Of a stretch of 46,442 nucleotides of DNA, positions 29,802 to 37,930 are shown piece after piece. The DNA lies in NCBI GenBank assembly GCA_003252455.1, contig QKED01000051.1:1-46442 (forward strand), written 5' to 3'. The position numbers were made by a program, and so were the translations under genes. Numbering within the stretch: the first letter of the stretch is position 1; each line of letters opens with the position of its first letter. This DNA is from Gammaproteobacteria bacterium. Lineage in GTDB: Bacteria; Pseudomonadota; Gammaproteobacteria; Thiohalomonadales; Thiohalomonadaceae. Below the pieces are notes generated by a model. That model worked only from the letters and a program-made list of their open reading frames with translations. It did not search any database and had not been told where the DNA came from.

Positions 29802-31133
29802 TCACGCCTTTTCGAACAGCGCGATCGACTCCACGTGCGCGGTATGCGGGAACATATCCATCACCCCCGCCTTGAGCAGCCGATACCCATGCGTGTGCAC
29901 CAACTCCCCGGCATCACGCGCCAGGGTGGCGGGGTTGCAGGAGACGTAGACGATGCGCTTGACGCCGAGGCGGGCGATGTAGGGCAGCGCCTCCAGCGCG
30001 CCACTACGCGCCGGGTCGAGCAGCACCTTGTCGAAGCCCTTGGACCACCAGCTGGCCCCCTCCAGCTCCTTGGCCAGATCGGCGCAATGGAACTCGGCGT
30101 TGCTGATGCCGTTGCGCGCGGCGTTGGCGCGGGCGCGTTCGATGAGTCCGGCGTCCCCCTCCACCCCCACCACCGCACTGGCACGACGCGCCAGCGGCAG
30201 GGTGAAGTTGCCGAGGCCACAGAAGAGGTCGAGGATGCGCTCGCCGGGCTGCGGGTCGAGCAGGCCGAGGGCATGGTCGAGCATGGCACGGTTGATGTCG
30301 AGGTTGACCTGGGTGAAATCGGTGGGCTCGAAGACCATGCGCAGGTCGTAGGCCGGGAGGGTGTAGGCCAGCTCCACCTGCTCCGGCCAGAGCGGCGCAA
30401 CGGTATCGGGGCCGCCGGGCTGAAGAAAGATGGCGTTGCCGCTCTGCTCGGCGTAGTCGCGCAGGCGCTGGGCATCCACCTCGCTCAGCGGGTCGAGGTT
30501 ACGCACGACGATTGCGGCACGCGTATCGTCCACCGCCACCTCCAGCTGTGGGATGCGCAGGTAGGCCTCCAGCGAGGCGAGCAGTCCAGCCAGCTCCTGC
30601 AGGTGCTCACCAATGCGCGGGTGTAGCACCGGGCACTGCTCCAGCTCAGCCAAGTACCCGCTGCGCTTCTCGCGAAAGCCCACCAGCATCTTCTCTTTTT
30701 TGATCACATAGCGTACGCCCATGCGCGCCTTGCGCCGATAGCCCCAGTGGGGGCCAGTGAGCGGCGGCAAGATCTCGGCAGGTGTCACCTTGCCTAGGTG
30801 TGCGAAGTTGCTCAGCAGTTGGGTCTGCTTGGCGGCGATCTGCGCCTCGGGCGACATGTGCTGTAGCGAGCAGCCGCCACAGAGGTTGAAGTGGGCGCAA
30901 CCGGGCTCGACCCGATCCGCGCAGGCCTCCAGGACCTCGACGCAGAGACCGATATCGAAGTCCTTACGCCGCTCCAGATACTCGAACTCCACCCGCTCCC
31001 CGGGCAGCGCGCCTTGCACGAAGACCGCCTTGCCCTCGACCCGGCCAACGCCGCGACCGTCGTGAGAGAGGTTGTCGATGGTAATGGGGAAACAGCCCTC
31101 GGGCAGAGGGCGACGGCGCGAACGTTTGGCCAT
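29802..31133 (-). CDS. rlmD: 23S rRNA (uracil-1939-C5)-methyltransferase RlmD
   Basis: Methylates U1939 of 23S rRNA with SAM. The 443-residue protein has an N-terminal TRAM domain (about 10-65). The cysteines of the 4Fe-4S cluster are C79, C85 and C88 in PGCAHFNLCGGC and a later Cys in LEQCPVLHP. The SAM motif is LDLFCGLGNFTLPLA. The catalytic Cys lies in VYVSCNPATLARD. All key residues are present. It lies 27 bases downstream of cysM on the same strand, an arrangement seen in many Gammaproteobacteria, where relA often comes next; here a convergent cupin gene follows instead. Confidence 0.96.
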   Translation of the reverse strand: MAKRSRRRPLPEGCFPITIDNLSHDGRGVGRVEGKAVFVQGALPGERVEFEYLERRKDFDIGLCVEVLEACADRVEPGCAHFNLCGGCSLQHMSPEAQIAAKQTQLLSNFAHLGKVTPAEILPPLTGPHWGYRRKARMGVRYVIKKEKMLVGFREKRSGYLAELEQCPVLHPRIGEHLQELAGLLASLEAYLRIPQLEVAVDDTRAAIVVRNLDPLSEVDAQRLRDYAEQSGNAIFLQPGGPDTVAPLWPEQVELAYTLPAYDLRMVFEPTDFTQVNLDINRAMLDHALGLLDPQPGERILDLFCGLGNFTLPLARRASAVVGVEGDAGLIERARANAARNGISNAEFHCADLAKELEGASWWSKGFDKVLLDPARSGALEALPYIARLGVKRIVYVSCNPATLARDAGELVHTHGYRLLKAGVMDMFPHTAHVESIALFEKA

Positions 31134-31160
31134 GAGGTACTCGTCGGTTAGGGGCGGAAG

Positions 31161-32057
31161 TTATTCAGCGGGGAAGACGCCGGTGGAGAGATAGCGATCG
31201 CCACGGTCGCAGATGATCGCCACGATGGTGGCGTTCTCGAGCTCACCGGCCAGCTTCAGCGCGGCGGCCACGGCACCACCTGAAGAGATGCCGCAGAAGA
31301 TCCCCTCTCGGGCGGCCAGCTGGCGGGTGGTCTCCTCCGCCTCGGCCTGGGAGATGTCCAGCGTCACATCGACACGGCTCTCTTCGAAGATGGTCGGCAG
31401 GTACTCTTTGGGCCAGCGCCGGATCCCCGGGATGGAGGCGCCCTCGGTGGGCTGTACTCCGACGATCTGGATCGCCGGATTCTGCTCCTTGAGATAGCGC
31501 GAATTGCCCATGATCGTCCCCGTCGTCCCCATGGCACTGACAAAGTGGGTGACCTGCCCGTGGGTATCGCGCCAGATCTCGGGGCCGGTACCCTCGTAGT
31601 GGGCCACCGGATTGTCCAGGTTGGCGAATTGGTCGAGCACGATGCCCCTGCCCTCTGCGGCCATCCGATCGGCCAGGTCACGCGCCCCCTCCATACTCGC
31701 CTCCTTGGGCACCAGCACCAGTTCGGCGCCATAGGCACGCATGGCGGCTCGCCGTTCGACGGTCATGTTATCGGGCATAATCAGCACCATTCGATAACCC
31801 TTGATGGCAGCGGCCATCGCTAGCGCGATACCGGTATTGCCACTGGTGGCCTCGATCAAGGTATCACCGGGCTTGATATCCCCGCGTGCCTCGGCGCGCG
31901 TGATCATCGACAGGGCCGGTCGATCCTTCACTGAACCGGCAGGGTTGTTGCCCTCCAGCTTCACCAACACCGTATTGCCCCCCGCGGCGGGCACTAGCCG
32001 CTGCAGACGCACCAGTGGGGTAGAACCGACAAAGGCCTCGATTGTGGGATATGCCAT
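31161..32057 (-). CDS. cysM: Cysteine synthase B (O-acetylserine sulfhydrylase)
   Basis: A pyridoxal-phosphate enzyme that makes cysteine from O-acetylserine and sulfide (or S-sulfocysteine from thiosulfate). The 298-residue protein is typical for CysM. It shows GSTPLVRLQRL, the PLP lysine in NNPAGSVKDRPA at position 44, EATSGNTGIALAMAA, and the phosphate-binding loop region AMGTTGTIMG. It begins with ATG at 32057 and is co-directional with rlmD. The next gene upstream, divergent, encodes a lone HPt domain; in Pseudomonas and Enterobacteria the full GacS/BarA kinase gene occupies this neighbourhood. Confidence 0.95.
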   Translation of the reverse strand: MAYPTIEAFVGSTPLVRLQRLVPAAGGNTVLVKLEGNNPAGSVKDRPALSMITRAEARGDIKPGDTLIEATSGNTGIALAMAAAIKGYRMVLIMPDNMTVERRAAMRAYGAELVLVPKEASMEGARDLADRMAAEGRGIVLDQFANLDNPVAHYEGTGPEIWRDTHGQVTHFVSAMGTTGTIMGNSRYLKEQNPAIQIVGVQPTEGASIPGIRRWPKEYLPTIFEESRVDVTLDISQAEAEETTRQLAAREGIFCGISSGGAVAAALKLAGELENATIVAIICDRGDRYLSTGVFPAE

Positions 32058-32264
32058 GGGCTTGTTCCTGTCGAAGAGTGATGATTACAACGAATTCGGA
32101 CTTTACGCGTAGGAATTATCTTATACCACGCTAGGGAAGGTGGCTGTATAAATGCACCTGGGTCACACCCCATCTCAACAAGGTGGTAGGAATTGCCGCC
32201 AATCACATGCCCGCTACCCGGGCAAACCGCAACGAACCCTATGCTTCCTACCGCAAGGAGTGCG

Positions 32265-32612
32265 ATGATGATAGCCATGAACAAGATTGTCGACCGAGAA
32301 TTAGCCCTAGAACAGGTGGGGGGTAACGCCGAGCTGGCCGAAGAGCTGTTCCGCATGCTCCTCGTAGACCTCGCCACCCGCACCGAGATCATCAAGGGCG
32401 CCCTCGTCAGAGGCGACCATGATACCATCCGCGCAGAAGTTCATAGCATCAATGGTGCCACGGCCTATTGTGGCGTACCCGCCCTGCGCTCCGTCGCCCA
32501 GGAGCTCGATCGCCGCTTCAAGGGCGGCGATTTCAGCGACCTTGAGGCAGGCCTCGACACCCTCTTCTACGAGATCTCGCGCATCATGGCGATCAAGTCG
32601 CCACTCGCCTGA
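32265..32612 (+). CDS. Stand-alone histidine phosphotransfer (HPt) protein
   Basis: A 115-residue all-helical protein that matches the HPt domain. His60 in VHSINGATAYCGV is the expected phosphate carrier. The usual Lys after the His (HxLKG) is Asn here (HSING). The ATAYCGVPALR continuation closely resembles the HPt end of BarA/GacS hybrid kinases. I chose ATG at 32265 because AGGAG is 4 bases upstream; ATG at 32277 is the alternative. No kinase or receiver domain is fused or adjacent. It is divergent from cysM, the usual neighbour of barA/gacS, so it may be a remnant or a detached HPt of that kinase. Confidence 0.8.
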   Translation: MMIAMNKIVDRELALEQVGGNAELAEELFRMLLVDLATRTEIIKGALVRGDHDTIRAEVHSINGATAYCGVPALRSVAQELDRRFKGGDFSDLEAGLDTLFYEISRIMAIKSPLA

Positions 32613-32753
32613 GCATCGCACCTACTGCCACGGCACAGCCAGCCTCACTTCGACACCGAACAGCGTCGGCGTGCCGTGACGCGCGGGAACTTGCCCTCAT
32701 GGTCCCCATCCGGTAGCGTGCCGAGTTCCCACTTACGCAGGAACCGCCCGCTG

Positions 32754-34085
32754 ATGCACGCCATCGACACCCTCATCACCGCCCGCTGGATTGTCCCTGT
32801 CGTCCCCACTGGGGTAGTGCTTGAGCGGCACGCCGTGGCCGTGCACAACGGCCGCATCCTCGCCGTGTTGCCCGTGACGGAGGCAGAGACCACCTACACC
32901 CCGGCACAGCGACACGACTTGGGCGAACACCTGCTCATCCCAGGTCTGGTCAACGCCCATGGCCACGCCTCGATGGCGCTGTTGCGCGGCATCGCCGACG
33001 ATCTGGCGCTGATGGATTGGCTGCAGAACCACATCTGGCCCGCCGAGGGGAGGTGGGTCTCGCCCCCCTTCATCCGCGATGGCGCCGAGCTCGCCGTAGC
33101 AGAGATGATCCGCTGCGGCACCACCTGCTTCAACGATATGTACTTCTACGCCGACGAAGTAGCGCGGGTGGCCAGCAGCGCCGGTATGCGCGGGGTGATG
33201 GGGCTCATCGTCATCGACTTCCCCACCGCCTGGGCGCAGAACGCCGACGACTATCTGCACAAAGCACTGACGCTATACGAGCAGTTCAAAGGCAACCCAC
33301 TCATCACCGCAGCCTTCGCCCCCCACGCCCCCTACACCGTCTCCGACGGGCCACTAGAAAAAGTGGCGATGTACGCCGAAGAGCTGGATATCCCGATCCA
33401 CATGCACGTGCACGAGACCGCCTTCGAGTGCCTCCAGAGCGAGGAGCGATTCGGCATGCGGCCACTGGCGCGTCTCGACGCACTCGGACTACTCACCCCT
33501 CGCCTCTTGGCCGTGCACATGACTCAACTCACAGATGCGGAGATCGCCCGCATCGCACAGGCCGGGGTGCATGTCGCGCACTGTCCGGAGTCTAACCTCA
33601 AGCTCGCCAGCGGCTTCTGTCCGGTAGCCAAATTACAGGCCGCTGAGGTCAACCTCTGCCTCGGCACCGACGGCGCGGCGAGTAACAACGACCTGGACAT
33701 GCTCGGTGAGCTGCGCAGCGCCGCCCTGCTGGCCAAGGGGGTAGCGGGCGACCCCACCGCCATGCCCGCCCACGCCGCACTGGAAATGGCCACCCTCGGT
33801 GGTGCCCGTGCCCTCGGCCTGGAGCGCGAGATTGGTTCCATCGAGCCGGGTAAGGCGGCGGACCTGGCGGCCATCGACATGAGTGCATTGACCAGCCAAC
33901 CCCTCTACAATCCGGTGTCACAACTGGTCTACGCCACCGGGCGCGAGCAGGTGAGCGATGTCTGGGTGGCGGGCAAGCGTCTGCTCAAGTCAGGCCAACT
34001 CACCACCCTCGATGAACAGGCGATCCTCACCCGCACCCACGCCTGGCGCGAGAAGATCCAGGCGGCTGACCAGCAGGCCCATTAA
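32754..34085 (+). CDS. mtaD: MtaD-type amidohydrolase (methylthioadenosine/SAH deaminase-like)
   Basis: A TRZ/ATZ-family amidohydrolase of 443 residues. It carries the metal-binding HGH near 69-71 in LVNAHGHASM, then HVHET with His and Glu, His in LAVHMTQL, and GTDGAASNNDLDM with the catalytic Asp. Homologues deaminate 5-methylthioadenosine and S-adenosylhomocysteine, or related adenosine products. Start ATG at 32754 is preceded by CAGGA. Its order with ubiG and a HAD phosphatase matches the Pseudomonas block. UbiG makes S-adenosylhomocysteine as a by-product, which gives the pairing sense. A palindromic repeat element separates it from ubiG. Confidence 0.88.
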   Translation: MHAIDTLITARWIVPVVPTGVVLERHAVAVHNGRILAVLPVTEAETTYTPAQRHDLGEHLLIPGLVNAHGHASMALLRGIADDLALMDWLQNHIWPAEGRWVSPPFIRDGAELAVAEMIRCGTTCFNDMYFYADEVARVASSAGMRGVMGLIVIDFPTAWAQNADDYLHKALTLYEQFKGNPLITAAFAPHAPYTVSDGPLEKVAMYAEELDIPIHMHVHETAFECLQSEERFGMRPLARLDALGLLTPRLLAVHMTQLTDAEIARIAQAGVHVAHCPESNLKLASGFCPVAKLQAAEVNLCLGTDGAASNNDLDMLGELRSAALLAKGVAGDPTAMPAHAALEMATLGGARALGLEREIGSIEPGKAADLAAIDMSALTSQPLYNPVSQLVYATGREQVSDVWVAGKRLLKSGQLTTLDEQAILTRTHAWREKIQAADQQAH

Positions 34086-34091
34086 AGATTA

Positions 34092-34185
34092 GCCACGGAG
34101 GCACGGAGGACACAGAGAAGACGGGTAAGCGTGCGAAGACCTTGTACCAACACCACCCACTCCGTGTCCTACGTGTCTCCGTGGC
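34092..34185 (+). repeat. Repeat element C: long imperfect palindrome before ubiG
   Basis: Two 26-base arms (34092-34117 and 34160-34185) pair at 23 of 26 positions around a 42-base spacer. The left arm begins GCCACGGAGGCACGGAGG. It shares the inner core (GCCACRGAGGCACRG) with the left arms of elements A and B but lacks their outer GCATACTTTTGC ends. The right arm ends 23 bases before the ubiG start codon. Confidence 0.85.
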
Positions 34186-34208
34186 ACATTCGCCCCCAGG
34201 AGATGACC

Positions 34209-34952
34209 ATGAGCGCCAATGTCGATCACGCCGAGGTAGAGAAGTTCGAACAGCTCGCCAGCCGCTGGTGGGACCGCAACAGCGAGTTCAAACCGCTGCA
34301 CGACATCAACCCCCTGCGCCTCGACTACATCGACCGCCGCGCCCCGCTGGCGGGTAAGAAGGTGCTCGACGTCGGCTGTGGCGGCGGCATCCTCTCCGAG
34401 GCGATGGCCGAGCTGGGCGCCGAGGTGATGGGCATCGACATGGGTGAGGCGCCGCTCTCGGTGGCACGCCTGCACCTGCTGGAGTCTGGCCTTGAGGTGG
34501 AGTACCGCCGCGTCCCCGTCGAGCAGCTGGCCGAAGAGATGCCCGGCGCCTTCGACGTGGTCACCTGCATGGAGATGCTGGAGCACGTCCCCGACCCCGC
34601 CGCCGTCATCGCCGCCTGCCACAAGCTGGTCAAGCCCGGCGGCAAGGTCTTCTTCTCCACCATCAACCGCAACCCCAAGGCCTACGCCCTGGCCGTGGTC
34701 GGCGCCGAGTACATCCTGCGCATGCTGCCCAAGGGCACTCACGACTACGCCAAGTTCATCCGCCCCTCGGAGCTGGAGAGCTGGGCGCGCCACGCGGGCC
34801 TGGAGATGGTCGAGCTCAACGGCATGAGCTACAACCCCTTCTCGCGCACCTACTCCCTGGGTCGCGACCTCGACGTCAACTATCTCTGTGCCTGTGTACG
34901 ACCCACCAGTCAAGACGAAGTGGGTCCAGAGAGCGATGAGGCCGAGGTGTGA
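34209..34952 (+). CDS. ubiG: Ubiquinone biosynthesis O-methyltransferase UbiG
   Basis: Performs the two O-methylation steps of ubiquinone synthesis with SAM. The 247-residue protein has [11 protein letters not shown], the SAM motif [29 protein letters not shown] and the C-terminal [14 protein letters not shown], all typical of UbiG. I chose ATG at 34209 because AGGAG lies 6 bases upstream; ATG at 34203 would sit directly on that site. The frame is open further upstream, but that part is repeat element C. GTG of the phosphatase gene overlaps the stop (GTGA), so the two genes are coupled. Confidence 0.96.
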   Translation: MSANVDHAEVEKFEQLASRWWDRNSEFKPLHDINPLRLDYIDRRAPLAGKKVLDVGCGGGILSEAMAELGAEVMGIDMGEAPLSVARLHLLESGLEVEYRRVPVEQLAEEMPGAFDVVTCMEMLEHVPDPAAVIAACHKLVKPGGKVFFSTINRNPKAYALAVVGAEYILRMLPKGTHDYAKFIRPSELESWARHAGLEMVELNGMSYNPFSRTYSLGRDLDVNYLCACVRPTSQDEVGPESDEAEV

Positions 34953-35623
34953 GCCAACGCTTCGACACCATCCTCTTCGACCTCGACGGCACCCTCGCCG
35001 ACACCGCCCTCGACCTCGCCTGGGCCCTCAATCAGGTACGTGAAGAGGAGGGGCTCGCCCCCCTCCCCTTCGTCCAGATCCGACCCTCCGTCTCGCATGG
35101 CACGGCGCAGATGATCCGCCACTGCTACGCTATCGACGACAACCACCCCGAATTCAACCGACGCCGCGACCGCCTACTGGCGATCTACGCCGACAACGTG
35201 GCTCGCCACACCGTGCTGTTTCCCGGTATGCACGAGGTGCTCGACGCCATCGAGTCGAGTGGGCGCAAATGGGGTGTGGTGACCAACAAACCACGCCGAT
35301 TTACCGAGCCGTTGATGGCAGGGCTTGGGTTGGAGAAGCGTGCAGCGAGTGTCGTCAGTGGGGATACGCTGAAGGTCAATAAACCCCATCCAGAACCGCT
35401 GCTATATGCCTGTCACGAAGCAGGTAGCACGCCTGAGGTATGCCTCTATGTGGGCGACGCCCAGCGCGATATCGAGGCAGGGAAGAGTGCGGGTATGGCA
35501 ACGATGGTCGCGCTGTTTGGCTATATTAGTGCGAGCGACCGGCCCGATGAATGGAATGCCGATTACAGCGCCAACGTGCCAGGGGATGTGTGGGTGCTAA
35601 TCAATCGAGAACTGCGCCCTTGA
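34949..35623 (+). CDS. HAD phosphatase, MupP or phosphoglycolate phosphatase
   Basis: A 224-residue HAD hydrolase of the Gph/MupP group. The nucleophile motif is [10 protein letters not shown] with Asp11 and Asp13, then [12 protein letters not shown] (motif II Thr/Asn), Lys in [10 protein letters not shown], and the metal motif [12 protein letters not shown]. In Pseudomonas the gene after ubiG is mupP, which removes phosphate from MurNAc-6-phosphate in peptidoglycan recycling; phosphoglycolate phosphatase is the other option. nagZ within the window makes the recycling role reasonable. GTG at 34949 overlaps the end of ubiG (GTGA). Confidence 0.85.
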   Translation: MSQRFDTILFDLDGTLADTALDLAWALNQVREEEGLAPLPFVQIRPSVSHGTAQMIRHCYAIDDNHPEFNRRRDRLLAIYADNVARHTVLFPGMHEVLDAIESSGRKWGVVTNKPRRFTEPLMAGLGLEKRAASVVSGDTLKVNKPHPEPLLYACHEAGSTPEVCLYVGDAQRDIEAGKSAGMATMVALFGYISASDRPDEWNADYSANVPGDVWVLINRELRP

Positions 35624-35677
35624 ACTACACCCACAGTGCATATCATCGCTTTATGCGCTCTTACATAGCCGGAAATA

Positions 35678-36148
35678 TTACTTTCCCTCTTCCTCATCTT
35701 GGTTACTATACCCTGGCTCGAAATTTGGAAATGCATCGAGCGCTCTAAGTTGCTCCCACTCGGCCTCACTCAAGAGACCAGCAGAGCCAATATACCAATT
35801 CGGCACACCGTCCCTAAAATACACGTCATATTTGCTTTGCCCAAGAGCCAAATAATCATCCGCACAGTCGTAGATGACTCCGTGATATTCCAGATCGAAC
35901 CACTCCAAAAAGACGTCAAGTGAGTTATAGTCAGGAAAGCCGCTCTCTTCTTTACCTGTGTCGCCAAGGGCGTCTTTGAATACGTATGCAAAGCGCTGAT
36001 TTGTGGTTATATAGGCGATACACTCTTCGGCACTCTGCAGGTCAGGCACGAGTACCGTTACACAATCCAGCACATCTGTGCTTCCACTGAATTCTAAAAA
36101 CCGCGCCTTTGGCCTCAGCACTATCGCTGCCCGGTTTATTGCTTTCAC
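35678..36148 (-). CDS. Hypothetical acidic protein, AT-richer than its neighbours
   Basis: I do not recognise this family. The product of 156 residues is acidic and rich in aromatic residues (EWFDLEYHGVIYDCADDYLAL, YDVYFRDGVPNWYIGSAG), with no signal or membrane segment. The ORF is visibly richer in A and T than flanking genes, and codon use (for example ATA, TTA, AAA) differs, which fits recent acquisition. Some toxin-immunity and SMI1/KNR4-type proteins have a similar acidic, aromatic make-up, but I see no adjacent toxin and this is only a thought. It converges with the phosphatase gene. Confidence 0.6.
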   Translation of the reverse strand: MKAINRAAIVLRPKARFLEFSGSTDVLDCVTVLVPDLQSAEECIAYITTNQRFAYVFKDALGDTGKEESGFPDYNSLDVFLEWFDLEYHGVIYDCADDYLALGQSKYDVYFRDGVPNWYIGSAGLLSEAEWEQLRALDAFPNFEPGYSNQDEEEGK

Positions 36149-36442
36149 TCAAACCATACCTCGCATGCCGGAATAGATATCCGGGCTTACCGCGTGCTTG
36201 TGACTAGCCGAGAAACAATATCACCCCTGCGCACGACGGCGCGGAGATATCGCTGTGAAATAGGACTCTTCAAGCGAGGCGCATGCATATAGGGTTATTT
36301 GCACATTGCTCGGATGGACCCACTCACATGTACGCACACCTGTCGGCAGCTATGTCGGATGCCACCTTGTGACATCCGAGGCTACGAACTTCCCGCAACA
36401 AGAGGGTGCAATGCCCCCAGACGGCCCGCCCGAAGTATCCGA
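36149..36442. other. AT-richer gap between orphan gene and RimK-like gene
   Basis: These 294 bases share the lower GC content of the orphan gene for the first part. I find no gene, repeat or RNA here. The promoter of the orphan gene should lie just above 36148. Confidence 0.4.
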
Positions 36443-37930
36443 CTACCCCTGCGTACGCTTCTGCATCCGGCGCAAAAACTCCGCCATAATGCGCCGATAG
36501 AGTTCATCCTTCAGCACCACATCTTCAATTCCGGCATCGAGATTGGGGTTATCGTTCACCTCGATGATATAGACCTTATCCCCCACCTGCTTCATATCCA
36601 CCCCATAGAGTCCGTCGCCGATAAGGTTGGCAGCCTTGAGGGCGGTGTCGACCACCTTGCGTGGGGCCTGTTCTACAGGGACGGTCTTGAATCCCCCCTC
36701 CTCCGTTCCGCCCTTGCCGTTGTAGTTGACGATTTGCCAGTGGCTCTTGGACATGAAGTATTGGCTAGCAAAGAGTGGGGTCCGATTAATGATGCCGATA
36801 CGCCAGTCATATTCGGTATAGAGGAACTCTTGTGCGAGTATCAGCTCGGACTCTTTGAACAGGCGTGCTGCAATCTCCTCAAACTCTTCGCGGCTCTTGG
36901 CCTTGAATACCCCCTGCGAGAAGTATCCGTCAGGGACCTTGATCACCATGGGATAACCAATGGCCGCCTCGGCGGCGTCGAGGTCGCCCTTACCGACGAT
37001 CACCTGGTGGGGTGCCGGTAACTTATTGGCACGCAGCAGCTCAGCGAGATAGACCTTGTTGGTGCAGCGTAAGATCGATTGCGGGTCATCGATCACGACC
37101 AGACCCTCGTCCTCCGCCTTGTTGGCGAAACGGTAGGTATAGTGGTTGATACTGGTGGTGTCGCGGATGAAAAGGCCGTCGTATTCGGCGATACGGGCGT
37201 AGTCCTTACGCTCGATGAGCTCCACGTCGATCCCGATGGCCTTGCCCGCCTTAGCGAAGTTCGCCAGTGCGCGCGCATTGGAGGGCGGTTGGGGGTCCTG
37301 TGGGTTGTGCAGGATGGCCAGGTCGAAGCGCGGGTGGCTACGCGAGCGCGGTGAGCGCCAGCGACGCTTGAGATAGCCCTCCAGTGATTCGACGAAGAGC
37401 TCGCGCTGTTTGGCGTTGAGCTTGGCCAGCGAGAGGGGGCGGATGGTCCCGATACGCCACTTGCCGTCCTTACTGTCGCGCTTAAAGCGCGCCTCCAGCA
37501 GAGGTACATGGAAGGTCTCGAAGATCTGTCGCGCCAAGTCGAGTAGTTCGGGCTCGCGGCAACGACCAAAGAGAATGGTGGTGCGCATCTCACTGACCTC
37601 GCCCTCGGCGACCGTGCGCCGTTTGCGAAAGGCCCTCTGCACCTGTTCGTCGAGGTTGCCCGCCTCCAGGCTGTACATGGAGCGGCGACTGAGGTCGAGC
37701 ATGCTCTTCACCGAGGGGATGACGCGATGACCCCGCGCCTCGGCCAGGAGCGAACAGTAGTAGGCGACACTCAGATAGTTGTAGTTACGGCACAGGTTGA
37801 TTACCTGCAGCCCCTTCTGAGCGAAGTAGCTCTGGCGGGTGAGGTACTCGTCGGCGTGCACCACGTCGTAGGGCAGGTCGGTAAAGACCCAGTCGTCGAG
37901 GGTCTCGACCACAAGCAGTTGGGTGGACAT
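36443..37930 (-). CDS. RimK-like ATP-grasp ligase with N-terminal RLAN-type domain
   Basis: A 495-residue protein. Residues about 1-190 form the extra N-terminal domain found in long RimK relatives (starts LLVVETLDDWVF, with SQLAYYCSLLAEARGHRV-like helices). Residues about 200-490 form an ATP-grasp ligase: GYPMVIKVPDGYFSQGVFKA, ILAQEFLYTEYDWRIGIIN, and the metal-binding VDMKQVGDKVYIIEVNDNPNLDAGIED. Such enzymes join an amino acid or peptide to a carboxylate via an acyl phosphate. The substrate is unknown and ordinary RimK (about 300 residues, ribosomal protein S6) is not implied. It overlaps the GNAT-C39 fusion gene (TGATG), so the pair is co-translated. Confidence 0.9.
   Translation of the reverse strand: MSTQLLVVETLDDWVFTDLPYDVVHADEYLTRQSYFAQKGLQVINLCRNYNYLSVAYYCSLLAEARGHRVIPSVKSMLDLSRRSMYSLEAGNLDEQVQRAFRKRRTVAEGEVSEMRTTILFGRCREPELLDLARQIFETFHVPLLEARFKRDSKDGKWRIGTIRPLSLAKLNAKQRELFVESLEGYLKRRWRSPRSRSHPRFDLAILHNPQDPQPPSNARALANFAKAGKAIGIDVELIERKDYARIAEYDGLFIRDTTSINHYTYRFANKAEDEGLVVIDDPQSILRCTNKVYLAELLRANKLPAPHQVIVGKGDLDAAEAAIGYPMVIKVPDGYFSQGVFKAKSREEFEEIAARLFKESELILAQEFLYTEYDWRIGIINRTPLFASQYFMSKSHWQIVNYNGKGGTEEGGFKTVPVEQAPRKVVDTALKAANLIGDGLYGVDMKQVGDKVYIIEVNDNPNLDAGIEDVVLKDELYRRIMAEFLRRMQKRTQG

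Noticed and set aside
34131-34208. N-terminal extension of UbiG through the palindrome
   Set aside because: The extension codes repeat sequence, and the AGGAG site and family alignment point to ATG at 34209.
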